Assembly (NCBI GenBank): GCA_003153315.1
Contig: PLYA01000038.1
Coordinates: 1-51,787, forward strand
Length of the DNA: 51,787 nucleotides
DNA from: Bacteroidota bacterium
GTDB lineage: Bacteria > Bacteroidota > Bacteroidia > B-17B0 > Aurantibacillaceae
Reading direction: 5' to 3'
Shown: positions 41,099-49,083 of the stretch, in pieces
How the letters are laid out: every line of letters starts with the position of its first letter
How positions within the stretch are numbered: position 1 is the stretch's first letter
Notes under the pieces: model-generated
What the model was told of the DNA's origin: nothing
Seen by the model: only the letters and a program-made list of their open reading frames with translations
Database searches by the model: none
Position numbers and translations under genes: made by a program

Positions 41099-43639
41099 TT
41101 AACCCTTACTTTGGTTCATTTCCTTTAGCTTTTCTTCTAAGGAAGCAGGATCTTTAATTAGCACTTCGCGTGCTTTAGAGCCTTCAAAAGAACCTACGAT
41201 ACCTGCGGCCTCTAACTGGTCTATTATTCTACCAGCGCGGTTATACCCCAGTTTTAATTTACGTTGCAGTAAGGAAGCAGATCCTTGTTGGTGTTGCACA
41301 ATAACTCTTGCGGCATCATCAAACATTTTATCGCGCTCGCTAAGGTCAATGTCTTCAACCCCTTCGGCGTTCTCATCAATGTATTCAGGTAAGATATGTG
41401 CGCTAGAATAACCACGTTGCGAACCTATAAAGTCAACAATCTTTTCGATTTCAGGGGTATCTACAAAAGCACATTGTATGCGTATTAAATCATTGCCTGT
41501 ACTCAACAACATATCTCCTCTTCCTATCAGTTGTTCTGCCCCACCGGCATCTAATATGGTACGCGAATCTATTTTAGAACTCACTCTAAACGCTACCCTT
41601 GCCGGGAAGTTAGCCTTAATAACACCTGTAATAATATTTACACTCGGACGCTGTGTAGCAATAATCAAATGAATACCCACAGCCCTTGCTAATTGTGCAA
41701 TACGGGCAATAGGCATTTCTACTTCTTTACCGGCAGTCATAATTAAATCGGCAAACTCATCTACCACCACCACTATATAAGGAAGGAATTTATGTCCGTC
41801 ATTAGGGTTTAATTTCCTGCTAACAAACTTAGCGTTATACTCTTTAATGTTACGCACCTGTGCATCTTGCAACAGGGCATAGCGGTTATCCATTTCAATA
41901 CAAAGGGAGTTAAGCGTGTGGATTACCTTCGTGTTATCCGTAATAATGGCATCTTCCGAGTTAGGGAGTTTAGCTAAGTAATGTCGCTCTATTTTGTTAT
42001 ACAAATTCAACTCCACCTTCTTAGGGTCAATCAGTACAAACTTTATTTGCGAAGGATGCTTTTTATATAACAAAGAAACCAGCACACAATTCAATCCAAC
42101 TGATTTACCTTGTCCGGTTGCCCCCGCCATAAGCAAGTGAGGCATCTTGGCTAAATCAGCAATAAAGGTTTCGTTGCTGATGGTTTTACCAAGCGCAATA
42201 GGCAAATCAAAGGTAGAGTTCTGAAACTTCTCGGTTGCCAGTATGTTGCGCATAGGTACCATCTCCGGGTTTTGATTAGGCACTTCTATACCGATGGTAC
42301 CTCTGCCCGGAATGGGCGCAATAATACGAATACCAAGCGCAGCAAGGTTTAGCGCAATATCATCTTCCAAATTTTTAATCTTAGAAATACGCACACCCGC
42401 CGCAGGAACAATTTCATATAACGTAACTGTGGGGCCAATGGTTGCTTTTATCTTATCAATCTCAATGCCGTAGTTACGCAGCGTTTCAATAATCTTATCT
42501 TTATTAGAATTCAGTTCCTCCTGATTGATGGTCGTTTCTATATTACCATAATCATTCAGTAAACCTATGTGCGGCATTTGGTAAGAACCTAAATCTAAAG
42601 TGGGGTCGTACTCACCAAACTGCTCAACAATCTTTTGAGCAAGCAATTCGGTATCTACTAAAACAGGGGGTTCAGACTTTACAGGCTCTATTTCTAAATC
42701 AACTATCTCGTTTTTTTTTTCCTCTTCAGGAGAATCAGAAACTTCTAAAACAATTTCATTGTCGGGAGATTCTTCTTTAACCAGATGTCCATCATCAAGC
42801 TTTTCGAAAACAAATTTGTTTGCATTTGCTTTTACTTCCGGCTGAGGCATTTCAACTATTGGCTCAGGAACAGGAGCCACTTCTGCAATAGGCTCTTTCT
42901 TTTTAAATTTAAAGATGATGAAGATAAAACCCGTAAACGTAAGTACCAACAAAGCAAGCAAACCAATACCGCCCATCAACCCCTCTAAAGCATTGCTGAT
43001 AACATACCCAAAGCCACCACCCAAGAAAAACAATTTATCACTAAAAATAAAACCAAGCGTTATTGATGCCCATACTACCACAAACACCGCCTTAGCCCAC
43101 AGGTTAGCGCTAATAGAAATATTTCGCTGAAACGACTTGGCTATGCCACCCAACAACAACAACGGCACAAACAAAAACGATGATACCCCAAACCATTTAA
43201 ACATAAACAAGTGAGATAACAAAGCGCCCATCTTACCGAACCAATTTTGCACCCGCACTTCGGGAGAGAACAGATAAGATGCCGGACCCATTACCTTATC
43301 CTGGTCGGCTTGCCAAGTGAATAGATACGATGCACAGGCAACACCAATATACAAAGCCGCAAAAATGTAGAACAAGCCAATAATGCGTTGCGTTTGCTCT
43401 GCTCGGTAAAAAGTAACCACGTTTTTAATACGCTCCAAAAGCCCTGTCTTCTCGGCAGTTTTAGGGCTTGTCTTTTTCTCCTTCTCGGCTTTCTCGGCAG
43501 GCTTCCCAATAAAAGGCTCAGCCAGGTTCTTGCGTGCTTTGGGCGGTGTAAAACCATCTTCGGGCTTTATCTCGGGCTCAATAACCGTGTTCTCGCTCAG
43601 GGGTATTTTTAACTTATTTTTCTTTACTACTTCTGCCAT
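41099..43639 (-). CDS. ftsK: DNA translocase FtsK/SpoIIIE
   Basis: 846 residues. A charged N-terminus, four TM segments (about 85-245), a Pro/Glu-rich linker (about 260-335), the motor with Walker A GATGQGKSVG (about 500), Walker B VVVVDEFADLI, and the C-terminal gamma winged helix (ASLLQRKLKLGYNRAGRII). It pumps chromosomal DNA at division and activates XerCD dimer resolution. The perfect -7 box TACATTTG at 43658-43651 implies a short leader. Monocistronic, convergent with murF-alr. Confidence 0.96.
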   Translation of the reverse strand: MAEVVKKNKLKIPLSENTVIEPEIKPEDGFTPPKARKNLAEPFIGKPAEKAEKEKKTSPKTAEKTGLLERIKNVVTFYRAEQTQRIIGLFYIFAALYIGVACASYLFTWQADQDKVMGPASYLFSPEVRVQNWFGKMGALLSHLFMFKWFGVSSFLFVPLLLLGGIAKSFQRNISISANLWAKAVFVVVWASITLGFIFSDKLFFLGGGFGYVISNALEGLMGGIGLLALLVLTFTGFIFIIFKFKKKEPIAEVAPVPEPIVEMPQPEVKANANKFVFEKLDDGHLVKEESPDNEIVLEVSDSPEEEKKNEIVDLEIEPVKSEPPVLVDTELLAQKIVEQFGEYDPTLDLGSYQMPHIGLLNDYGNIETTINQEELNSNKDKIIETLRNYGIEIDKIKATIGPTVTLYEIVPAAGVRISKIKNLEDDIALNLAALGIRIIAPIPGRGTIGIEVPNQNPEMVPMRNILATEKFQNSTFDLPIALGKTISNETFIADLAKMPHLLMAGATGQGKSVGLNCVLVSLLYKKHPSQIKFVLIDPKKVELNLYNKIERHYLAKLPNSEDAIITDNTKVIHTLNSLCIEMDNRYALLQDAQVRNIKEYNAKFVSRKLNPNDGHKFLPYIVVVVDEFADLIMTAGKEVEMPIARIAQLARAVGIHLIIATQRPSVNIITGVIKANFPARVAFRVSSKIDSRTILDAGGAEQLIGRGDMLLSTGNDLIRIQCAFVDTPEIEKIVDFIGSQRGYSSAHILPEYIDENAEGVEDIDLSERDKMFDDAARVIVQHQQGSASLLQRKLKLGYNRAGRIIDQLEAAGIVGSFEGSKAREVLIKDPASLEEKLKEMNQSKG

Positions 43640-43650
43640 GCTATAGCTAA

Positions 43651-43658
43651 CAAATGTA
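43651..43658 (-). promoter_or_regulatory. ftsK -7 box TACATTTG
   Basis: A perfect TAnnTTTG on the minus strand, 11 bp upstream of the ftsK start. Confidence 0.55.
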
Positions 43659-43735
43659 GGCTATGCCTTTGCTATATATAAACCATAGCCATATAGTTTT
43701 TAACAGCAGGTAGTGAACAGTGCGGTTTGTTATTT

Positions 43736-43858
43736 GGGCGTTCCGGCAGATTACTGCCGTCAGGCTTTACGCTCCAAGCTTTGGCTTCGGCCTGTCATTT
43801 CGAGTAAAGTGCAACAATCTCATGCAGCCAAAGGCTTTTCACTACAATCCCATAACGC
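43736..43858. repeat. Dispersed palindromic element, copy 2
   Basis: Begins GGGCGTTCCGGCAG and ends CAATCCCATAACGC. It contains the hairpin CGGCAG/CTGCCG and then GTCAGGCTTTACGCTCC, matching copy 1 at 29503-29593 in both ends and the first hairpin but longer in the middle (a stretch like CTGTCATTTCGAG). Same family as copy 1; probably a non-autonomous mobile repeat. Confidence 0.65.
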
Positions 43859-43983
43859 TCAATATAAAGAAATATGAGCCATCCATTTCCGAACAATCGT
43901 AAGTTCATCTCATCCAAAACATCATCAAAAGAAATAAAGTACTTACCCCTTTTCTCTTAGCAGAGGCATAAAGGATGAAGCCA

Positions 43984-44214
43984 CTTACTCATTTCTTGCC
44001 AGCGCACAATCATTTATCCTAAACGCACAGAATGTTCTTGTCAGCGCACAGATATTTTTCCATTACGCACAGTCATTTATCCTCTGTGCACAAGCATTTC
44101 TTGCATGTGCACGGTCATTTTTCACAAGCGCACAGAATATTTTCGCATACGCACAGTCATTTTTTATATACGCACAGGTAAAACTCCTCAACGCACAGCC
44201 TGATTTTAGCATAA
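43984..44214. repeat. Degenerate 21-bp tandem array 4
   Basis: Ten clear units of 21 bp from 44005 to 44214 and one weak unit at 43984. Each unit begins CACAG or CACAA after a CG; the core is like CGCACAGTCATTTTTC. Starts: 44005, 44026, 44047, 44068, 44089, 44110, 44131, 44152, 44173, 44194. The minus strand reads heptapeptides like CAYIKND for six units, then meets a stop. It lies between the diverging ftsK and DUF3467 genes. From 43859 to 43983 I see nothing else. Confidence 0.9.
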
Positions 44215-44250
44215 CAACCTCAAATAATCCGTGCAAATGCTTTTGTTTTG

Positions 44251-44258
44251 TACTTTTG
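44251..44258 (+). promoter_or_regulatory. -7 box TACTTTTG of the DUF3467 operon
   Basis: A perfect TAnnTTTG 18 bp before the ATG at 44277. It rules out the upstream in-frame start at 44256. Confidence 0.6.
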
Positions 44259-44276
44259 AAGAAATATATTTCAATC

Positions 44277-44588
44277 ATGGAAAACAATAATCCCGAAAAT
44301 CAACTGAATATAGAGCTTAGCGAAGATGTTGCAGAAGGTATTTACAGCAACCTGGCAATTATTACGCACTCGCCCTCTGAATTTGTAATTGATTTTATAA
44401 AGATAATGCCCGGTGTGCCCAAAGCGCGCGTAAAAAGCAGAATACTGCTAACCCCCCAGCACGCTAAACGTTTGATGATGGCCCTGAGCGAGAATGTGAT
44501 GAAGTACGAGCAACTGCATGGCAAGATAAAAGAAGCCGATATTAATGTGTTGCCTTTGAATTTTGGTAGTCCTAAAGGACAAGCCTAA
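44277..44588 (+). CDS. DUF3467 protein
   Basis: 103 residues from the ATG at 44277; the longer frame would begin inside the promoter. The sequence LNIELSEDVAEGIYSNLAIITHSPSEFVIDF through PGVPKARVKSRILLTPQHAKRL is the DUF3467 pattern, a small cytoplasmic family of unknown function widespread in bacteria. It heads an operon with mqnA (9 bp) and the gene at 45347. Confidence 0.88.
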   Translation: MENNNPENQLNIELSEDVAEGIYSNLAIITHSPSEFVIDFIKIMPGVPKARVKSRILLTPQHAKRLMMALSENVMKYEQLHGKIKEADINVLPLNFGSPKGQA

Positions 44589-44597
44589 CAAGCGTTT

Positions 44598-45350
44598 ATG
44601 ACTAAGAGATACTCGGTATCTATTGTAAGTTATACCAATACCCTGCCTTTGCGTTATGGTATAAGCAAAAGCAAGGTGCTTGATGAGATGGACCTGCAGT
44701 TGGATATTCCGGCAGTTTGTGCACAGAAACTAATTGACAATAGGGTTGACATTGGGCTAATTCCCGTGGCGATAATTCCGCAATTAAAAGAACATTACAT
44801 CATTAGCAAATATTGTATTGGCAGTAATGATAGGGTTGATACGGTTAAGCTATACAGTCATGTTCGGCTGGAAGAAATATCAACTATTTATTTGGATTAT
44901 CAATCCAGAACATCAGTCATGTTGACAAAGGTGCTTTGTAAACATTACTGGAAGATACAGCCCACATTTATAAATGCACAAGCCGGATATGAAAACGCTA
45001 CTAAAGGAAAGGATGCAGCCGTTGTTATTGGCGACAGGTGTTTTGCTTTAAACGGTAAGTTTCCTTTTGAATATGATTTAGCTTTTGAATGGAAGAAATA
45101 CACTAAACTTCCTTTTGTTTTTGCAGCCTGGGTAAGTAATAAGAAGATTGACGAAGATTTCATAAGCAAGCTTGAAGATGCCATGCAATATGGCATTGAA
45201 CATACCAAAGATGCTATTACTGAAGGGAACATTGCAGATAAAACTATGATAGAAACCTATCTTACCCAAAGAATAAATTATGATTTGGATGAGGGAAAGA
45301 AACAATCTTTGCATTTATTCTTAGACCTAATTAAGCAATATAAGTATTGA
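44598..45350 (+). CDS. mqnA: Chorismate dehydratase MqnA (futalosine menaquinone pathway)
   Basis: 250 residues. The start RYSVSIVSYTNTLPLRYGI and the segments VDIGLIPVAIIP, YLDYQSRTSVMLTKVL and VIGDRC are those of MqnA. It removes water from chorismate to give 3-[(1-carboxyvinyl)oxy]benzoate, the first step of futalosine-route menaquinone synthesis. Other mqn genes are not in the window. Its stop overlaps the TTG start of the next gene. Confidence 0.9.
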   Translation: MTKRYSVSIVSYTNTLPLRYGISKSKVLDEMDLQLDIPAVCAQKLIDNRVDIGLIPVAIIPQLKEHYIISKYCIGSNDRVDTVKLYSHVRLEEISTIYLDYQSRTSVMLTKVLCKHYWKIQPTFINAQAGYENATKGKDAAVVIGDRCFALNGKFPFEYDLAFEWKKYTKLPFVFAAWVSNKKIDEDFISKLEDAMQYGIEHTKDAITEGNIADKTMIETYLTQRINYDLDEGKKQSLHLFLDLIKQYKY

Positions 45351-46300
45351 CGAAAGGCTTAGCTTATAAACTGATTTTATTTATTGCAGCATTTATTTGT
45401 TGCCTCTATCTATTGCAATGGCTCTTTGATTTTGGATTAAAACATAACCTGAATATAAAATCAAGTTATGTTGCCACGCATAAAGTTGATGCAGACTTGT
45501 TAGTGCTCGGCCCTTGCGAGCCTTTATGGATGGTATCTCCGGAGATACTGACTAAAAGAACGAATCTTTCCTGTTACAATCTGGCAAATAGTCATAGCGA
45601 TTTTGCGGATAATTACCTGCATCTGCATTTGTATTTAAAGAACAACACTACGCCTAAGTACCTTTTGCTATTTGTAACTCCCGAGTCTTTCGATTTGAAT
45701 TATAATACCTTTTATTCTTATCGTTTCGCTTCATTTCTTAATGATACGGTTGTAGAAAATACAATTAAAACCTGTGATGCGAACTACTATCCCTGGAGAA
45801 ATTATCCATTTATAAAATATGCTTATTATAGTCACCAAACATTCTTTAGTACCTTACAAGGCTGGAAACATTATTTCACTAAAAAAGCATTGCCTTATTA
45901 TCCTGATGGCTTTGAACCCCCCGCTAAGATTGTTTGGGATAATCATTATGAAAATCTGAAAAAGAAATATCCGAAAGGTTATTGTTTTACTTTAGATACT
46001 CTGCGTGAAAGTTACTTATATAAAATACTATGGCTTTGTAAAGAGAAGAATATAAAAGCAATTCTGTATGAATCACCTGTTTTAAAAGAAACAAGAATCA
46101 ATCAACCAAACAGGGAAGAATTTTTATCTCTAATAAATAGCATAGTTAAGAACGCAGGAGCACCTTTTGTTTCATTTCAAGATTTATCTTTGGCGGAAAG
46201 CAAGAAAAACTTTGTTTCCCCTATGGTTACTATATTACAGGGCTCTTTTATGTTTTCAGATACTTTAGGAGGTTATCTGCATTCTGTAATAAAGCAATGA
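45347..46300 (+). CDS. Membrane-anchored SGNH-like protein, function unknown
   Basis: 317 residues from a TTG that overlaps the mqnA stop (TTGA). One N-terminal TM segment (about 5-27, AYKLILFIAAFICCLYLLQWL), then an extracytoplasmic domain. The motif DLLVLGPCEPLWMVSPEIL followed by NLANSHSDFADNYLHL recalls block I of SGNH/DUF1574-type proteins of cell-envelope loci, with Cys instead of the usual Ser at GPCE. That makes catalysis uncertain. Context with mqnA suggests co-transcription only. Confidence 0.6.
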   Translation: MTKGLAYKLILFIAAFICCLYLLQWLFDFGLKHNLNIKSSYVATHKVDADLLVLGPCEPLWMVSPEILTKRTNLSCYNLANSHSDFADNYLHLHLYLKNNTTPKYLLLFVTPESFDLNYNTFYSYRFASFLNDTVVENTIKTCDANYYPWRNYPFIKYAYYSHQTFFSTLQGWKHYFTKKALPYYPDGFEPPAKIVWDNHYENLKKKYPKGYCFTLDTLRESYLYKILWLCKEKNIKAILYESPVLKETRINQPNREEFLSLINSIVKNAGAPFVSFQDLSLAESKKNFVSPMVTILQGSFMFSDTLGGYLHSVIKQ

Positions 46301-46338
46301 TTTTTTTTAAAAAAGTTCTTACGTTTTAAAAAAGCTGT

Positions 46339-46346
46339 TATATTTG
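46339..46346 (+). promoter_or_regulatory. tRNA promoter -7 box TATATTTG
   Basis: A perfect -7 box about 90 bp before the tRNA; the precursor would carry a long 5' leader. Confidence 0.6.
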
Positions 46347-46436
46347 CAGCCCGATTGAAAAAATTGGTTGTTCTTTAAAGCAAACTTCCGTTAAAAAGCC
46401 TGTAATTAAAGGTATTATTAATGGAAAAATTAAGAT

Positions 46437-46509
46437 GATTCCGTAGCTCAGCCGGTAGAGCATTACACTTTTAATGTAAGGGTCCTGGGTTCGAATCCCA
46501 GCGGGATCA
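46437..46509 (+). tRNA. tRNA-Lys (anticodon UUU)
   Basis: 73 bases folding to a complete cloverleaf: acceptor GATTCCG/CGGGATC (one G-U), D arm GCTCAGCCGGTAGAGC, anticodon stem TTACA/TGTAA with loop CTTTTAA, variable GGGTC, T arm CTGGG-TTCGAAT-CCCAG. Discriminator A. The 3' CCA is not encoded. A single tRNA gene with its own promoter and terminator. Confidence 0.97.
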
Positions 46510-46544
46510 CAGGGTGGATGATTATAAGCTCCATTAGCGACCAT

Positions 46545-46580
46545 AAGCCATTCAAATCAATGTTTGAATGGCTTTTTTTT
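46545..46580 (+). terminator. Intrinsic terminator after tRNA-Lys
   Basis: AAGCCATTCAAA (46545-46556) pairs perfectly with TTTGAATGGCTT around a six-base loop, then continues into a run of T. Confidence 0.92.
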
Positions 46581-46720
46581 GAACATCCATTATTTATCAT
46601 TAAACACTATTATTTCGTACCCCACTTAGTCCCTTCCCTTTGCATTTTTCAAAAAGGGGCACTGAATCGTTACAGTAGATTGGGATAAAAAGTATACCTT
46701 TAAACTCTAAATATTTAAAC

Positions 46721-47281
46721 ATGAAAAGGGGATTAATTATAGTAGCCATTATTATTGGAGTTGTTTTATTATTTATCGGGTACTTAAATAGCACATATAA
46801 CAAAGCTATTGCATTAGATGAAGCCAGCAAAGCTCGTTGGGCAGATGTAGCAGCAGCGTATCAACGCCGTGCAGATCTTATTCCAAACTTAGTTAGCACA
46901 GTAAAAGGAGCTGCCGCTAATGAAAAAGATATTCTTTCATCTGTTACCGCACTTCGTAGCGGAATTACTCAGGCCAAAATACCACAGGATTTTGATGTGA
47001 TTGGCAAAAAAATAAATGCTGCTATAAACTTAACGATAGAAGCTTATCCGCAAATTCGTTCTACTGAGAATTTCCAAACCTTTCAGGCACAGTTAGAAGG
47101 AACCGAAAACAGGATTAATGTGGCTAGAGAAGATTATAACCAAAGTGTAAATCTGTATAACACATTTATCCGCGGTTTTATCACACATACTGTATTAGGT
47201 ATTGCAGGCGGTAATTTTGAAATTAAAAAAGGCTTTGAGGCAGCAGCAGGTACTGAAAAAGCCCCTGAAGTAAAATTCTAA
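46721..47281 (+). CDS. lemA: LemA family membrane protein
   Basis: 186 residues. A single N-terminal TM (about 4-22), then a four-helix LemA domain: YNKAIALDEASKARWADVAAAYQRRADLIPNLVSTVKG is the family signature. The function is not well defined; LemA genes commonly precede TPM-domain genes, as here (next gene 1 bp away). Confidence 0.93.
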   Translation: MKRGLIIVAIIIGVVLLFIGYLNSTYNKAIALDEASKARWADVAAAYQRRADLIPNLVSTVKGAAANEKDILSSVTALRSGITQAKIPQDFDVIGKKINAAINLTIEAYPQIRSTENFQTFQAQLEGTENRINVAREDYNQSVNLYNTFIRGFITHTVLGIAGGNFEIKKGFEAAAGTEKAPEVKF

Positions 47282-47282
47282 T

Positions 47283-47717
47283 ATGAAGGTTGAGCATTTT
47301 TTTACTGAAAAGGAAAAAAAGCAGATTATGGCTGCTATTGCGCATGCTGAAAAAAATACTTCAGGAGAAATACGAGTTCATTTGGAAAAAGCATATAAGG
47401 AAGATGTTTTTACTCATGCTGTGAACGTATTTGGTAAATTGGAAATGCATAAAACTGAACTTAAAAATGCTGTATTGTTTTATTTGGCTGTTCAGGATAA
47501 GAAATTTGCCATTGTTGCAGACAAAGGAATAAATGATGTTGTACCCCCTGACTTTTGGGATAAAATAAAACATGAATTACAGACTCATTTTAAACAAAAT
47601 AATTTCTCATCGGCTCTTTGTAAAGCTATAGAAGATACAGGTAAACAACTATCCTCTTTTTTTCCTCTTCAGGCTAATGATACTAATGAGCTTTCAAATG
47701 ATATTTCCATAGGTTGA
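47283..47717 (+). CDS. TPM-domain protein, soluble
   Basis: 144 residues with no signal or membrane segment: FTEKEKKQIMAAIAHAEKNTSGEIRVHLEK matches the start of the TPM fold, and FAIVADKGINDVVPPDFWD its core. It starts one base after the lemA stop and overlaps the next gene's ATG by one base, so the three genes form a tight operon. Confidence 0.85.
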   Translation: MKVEHFFTEKEKKQIMAAIAHAEKNTSGEIRVHLEKAYKEDVFTHAVNVFGKLEMHKTELKNAVLFYLAVQDKKFAIVADKGINDVVPPDFWDKIKHELQTHFKQNNFSSALCKAIEDTGKQLSSFFPLQANDTNELSNDISIG

Positions 47718-48496
47718 TGAGAAGACAAAACTCCAAAAGAATTCTATTCATACTTTTTCTATTCAGTTTTTCATTGGTTAGAGCGAGTGATGATAATATT
47801 CCAGACCCACCTTCTCCACCACGTTTAGTAAATGATTTGGTAGGAATTCTTTCTGCAAGAGATGCTTCAACTTTAGAAACAAAGCTTGCAAATTTTAATA
47901 AACAAACCTCCAATCAAATAGCCATTGTTATTGTAAATGATTTAGGTGGGAATGAAATATCTAAATACAGTTTTAAGCTTGGTCGCAAGTGGGGTATAGG
48001 TCAGGAAAAACTCCGTAATGGGATTTTAATTGTAATTAAACCTAAAACATCTTCTTCAAGAGGACAGGCATTTATAGCAACCGGCAAAGGACTGGAAGGA
48101 GCCATACCTGATGCAACCTGCCATCAAATTGAAGCTAATGAATTGATACCTCACTTTAAACAAAATGATTATTACGGGGGCCTTAATGCGGCTACCGATG
48201 TATTAATGTCTCTAGCCAAAGGTGAATATGATTATAATACTTATTCAAAACAAAATGCCCCAGACCTCACTACAATTATTTTCATGTTTATATTCATTCT
48301 TATTATTTTCCTCTCTATTTTTAGAAGGATAAGGCGTGTTGGCAACCGTGGTTATACCATGGGTGGTGGTTGGTTTCCTTTTATAGGTGGTGGTGGCTGG
48401 GGGGGCGATTCTTCTGGAGGTTCTTCGGGCGGTGGTGGTTTTGGAGGTTTTGGTGGAGGAGATTTTGGCGGTGGTGGCTCAGGAGGAAGTTGGTAA
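47717..48496 (+). CDS. TPM-domain membrane protein with Gly-rich tail
   Basis: I choose the ATG at 47717, whose first base is the last base of the previous stop codon; 259 residues. Signal peptide (FILFLFSFSLVRA), TPM domain (about 30-165, LVNDLVGILSARDASTLETKLANFNKQT, and ATGKGLEGAIPD), a TM segment (about 188-207), then a Gly/Ser-rich tail (GGGGWGGDSSGGSSGGGG). This is the YgcG-type layout. Role probably in envelope or membrane-protein quality control; inference from the LemA-TPM pairing. Confidence 0.9.
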   Translation: MRRQNSKRILFILFLFSFSLVRASDDNIPDPPSPPRLVNDLVGILSARDASTLETKLANFNKQTSNQIAIVIVNDLGGNEISKYSFKLGRKWGIGQEKLRNGILIVIKPKTSSSRGQAFIATGKGLEGAIPDATCHQIEANELIPHFKQNDYYGGLNAATDVLMSLAKGEYDYNTYSKQNAPDLTTIIFMFIFILIIFLSIFRRIRRVGNRGYTMGGGWFPFIGGGGWGGDSSGGSSGGGGFGGFGGGDFGGGGSGGSW

Positions 48497-48642
48497 TCAT
48501 TTATTATAATAAATAGTATTTACTGTTAGGTTTTTTATGCTCGAATCTTTTTGTCATAAATTGAAAGAATGATGTATGTGACTTTTTTATGCAGCTGGCA
48601 AATTACCTAGGCTCTTATTGTTTTTCTTTATTGGAGTATGCA

Positions 48643-48876
48643 TCATTTCAAAGTGTGTCTCAAAGAATCTTTTTTTAAACTATCGGGTATAAGAACCATC
48701 GGGGTATTGCATATCGGGCAATTTTCAAGCGTAATACTTGTTTTATCCGAATGAATTGGGCAAGCATATTGTGTGCACTTATTTGGATTAGTATCGGACT
48801 CCTTTTCATCGGTAAACCCCTTACAAGCAAACAAAACAATTGGTATAATTATAATGTATAAAAGTTTATTTTTCAT
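48643..48876 (-). CDS. Lipoprotein with heavy-metal-binding domain
   Basis: From the ATG at 48876: 77 residues with MKNKLLYIIIIPIVLFAC as lipoprotein signal. The mature part has YACPIHSD and NCPICNTPMVL, the Cys/His/Met pattern of the HMBD (heavy-metal-binding, YHS-related) family often attached to copper-handling proteins. The upstream reading would add 26 residues without signal character. Its promoter has the Crp/Fnr-like sites, so a second copper/metal-linked gene joins the regulon. Confidence 0.78.
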   Translation of the reverse strand: MKNKLLYIIIIPIVLFACKGFTDEKESDTNPNKCTQYACPIHSDKTSITLENCPICNTPMVLIPDSLKKDSLRHTLK

Positions 48877-48910
48877 TTTTCTTGGGTTTAAATCTTTGTT
48901 AATTAGAATG

Positions 48911-48975
48911 TAAAGAAATAGGTATACATGCCCGTTTACTATAATAACAATCATTTGATAAAATGATTTACATCA
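48911..48975 (-). promoter_or_regulatory. Promoter of the metal-binding lipoprotein with Crp/Fnr-like sites
   Basis: Perfect site TGATTTACATCA (48964-48975) is centred 58.5 bp and weaker TAATAACAATCA (48942-48953) 36.5 bp upstream of a weak -7-like element TTTCTTTA (48918-48911). The spacing matches the left-hand promoters exactly. For the rightward gene at 49084 no -7 box fits at either distance; ATAATTTG ends at 49030, two bases off. Confidence 0.55.
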
Positions 48976-49083
48976 TTTATGCCAATAATGCCTAACGGCA
49001 GTGAGCTTAATCAATTGTATCTATAATTTGTATCATTTTCTTTTCATCCTCTGATTGGTTCTTTTGTGCAATGCATTTTAACA

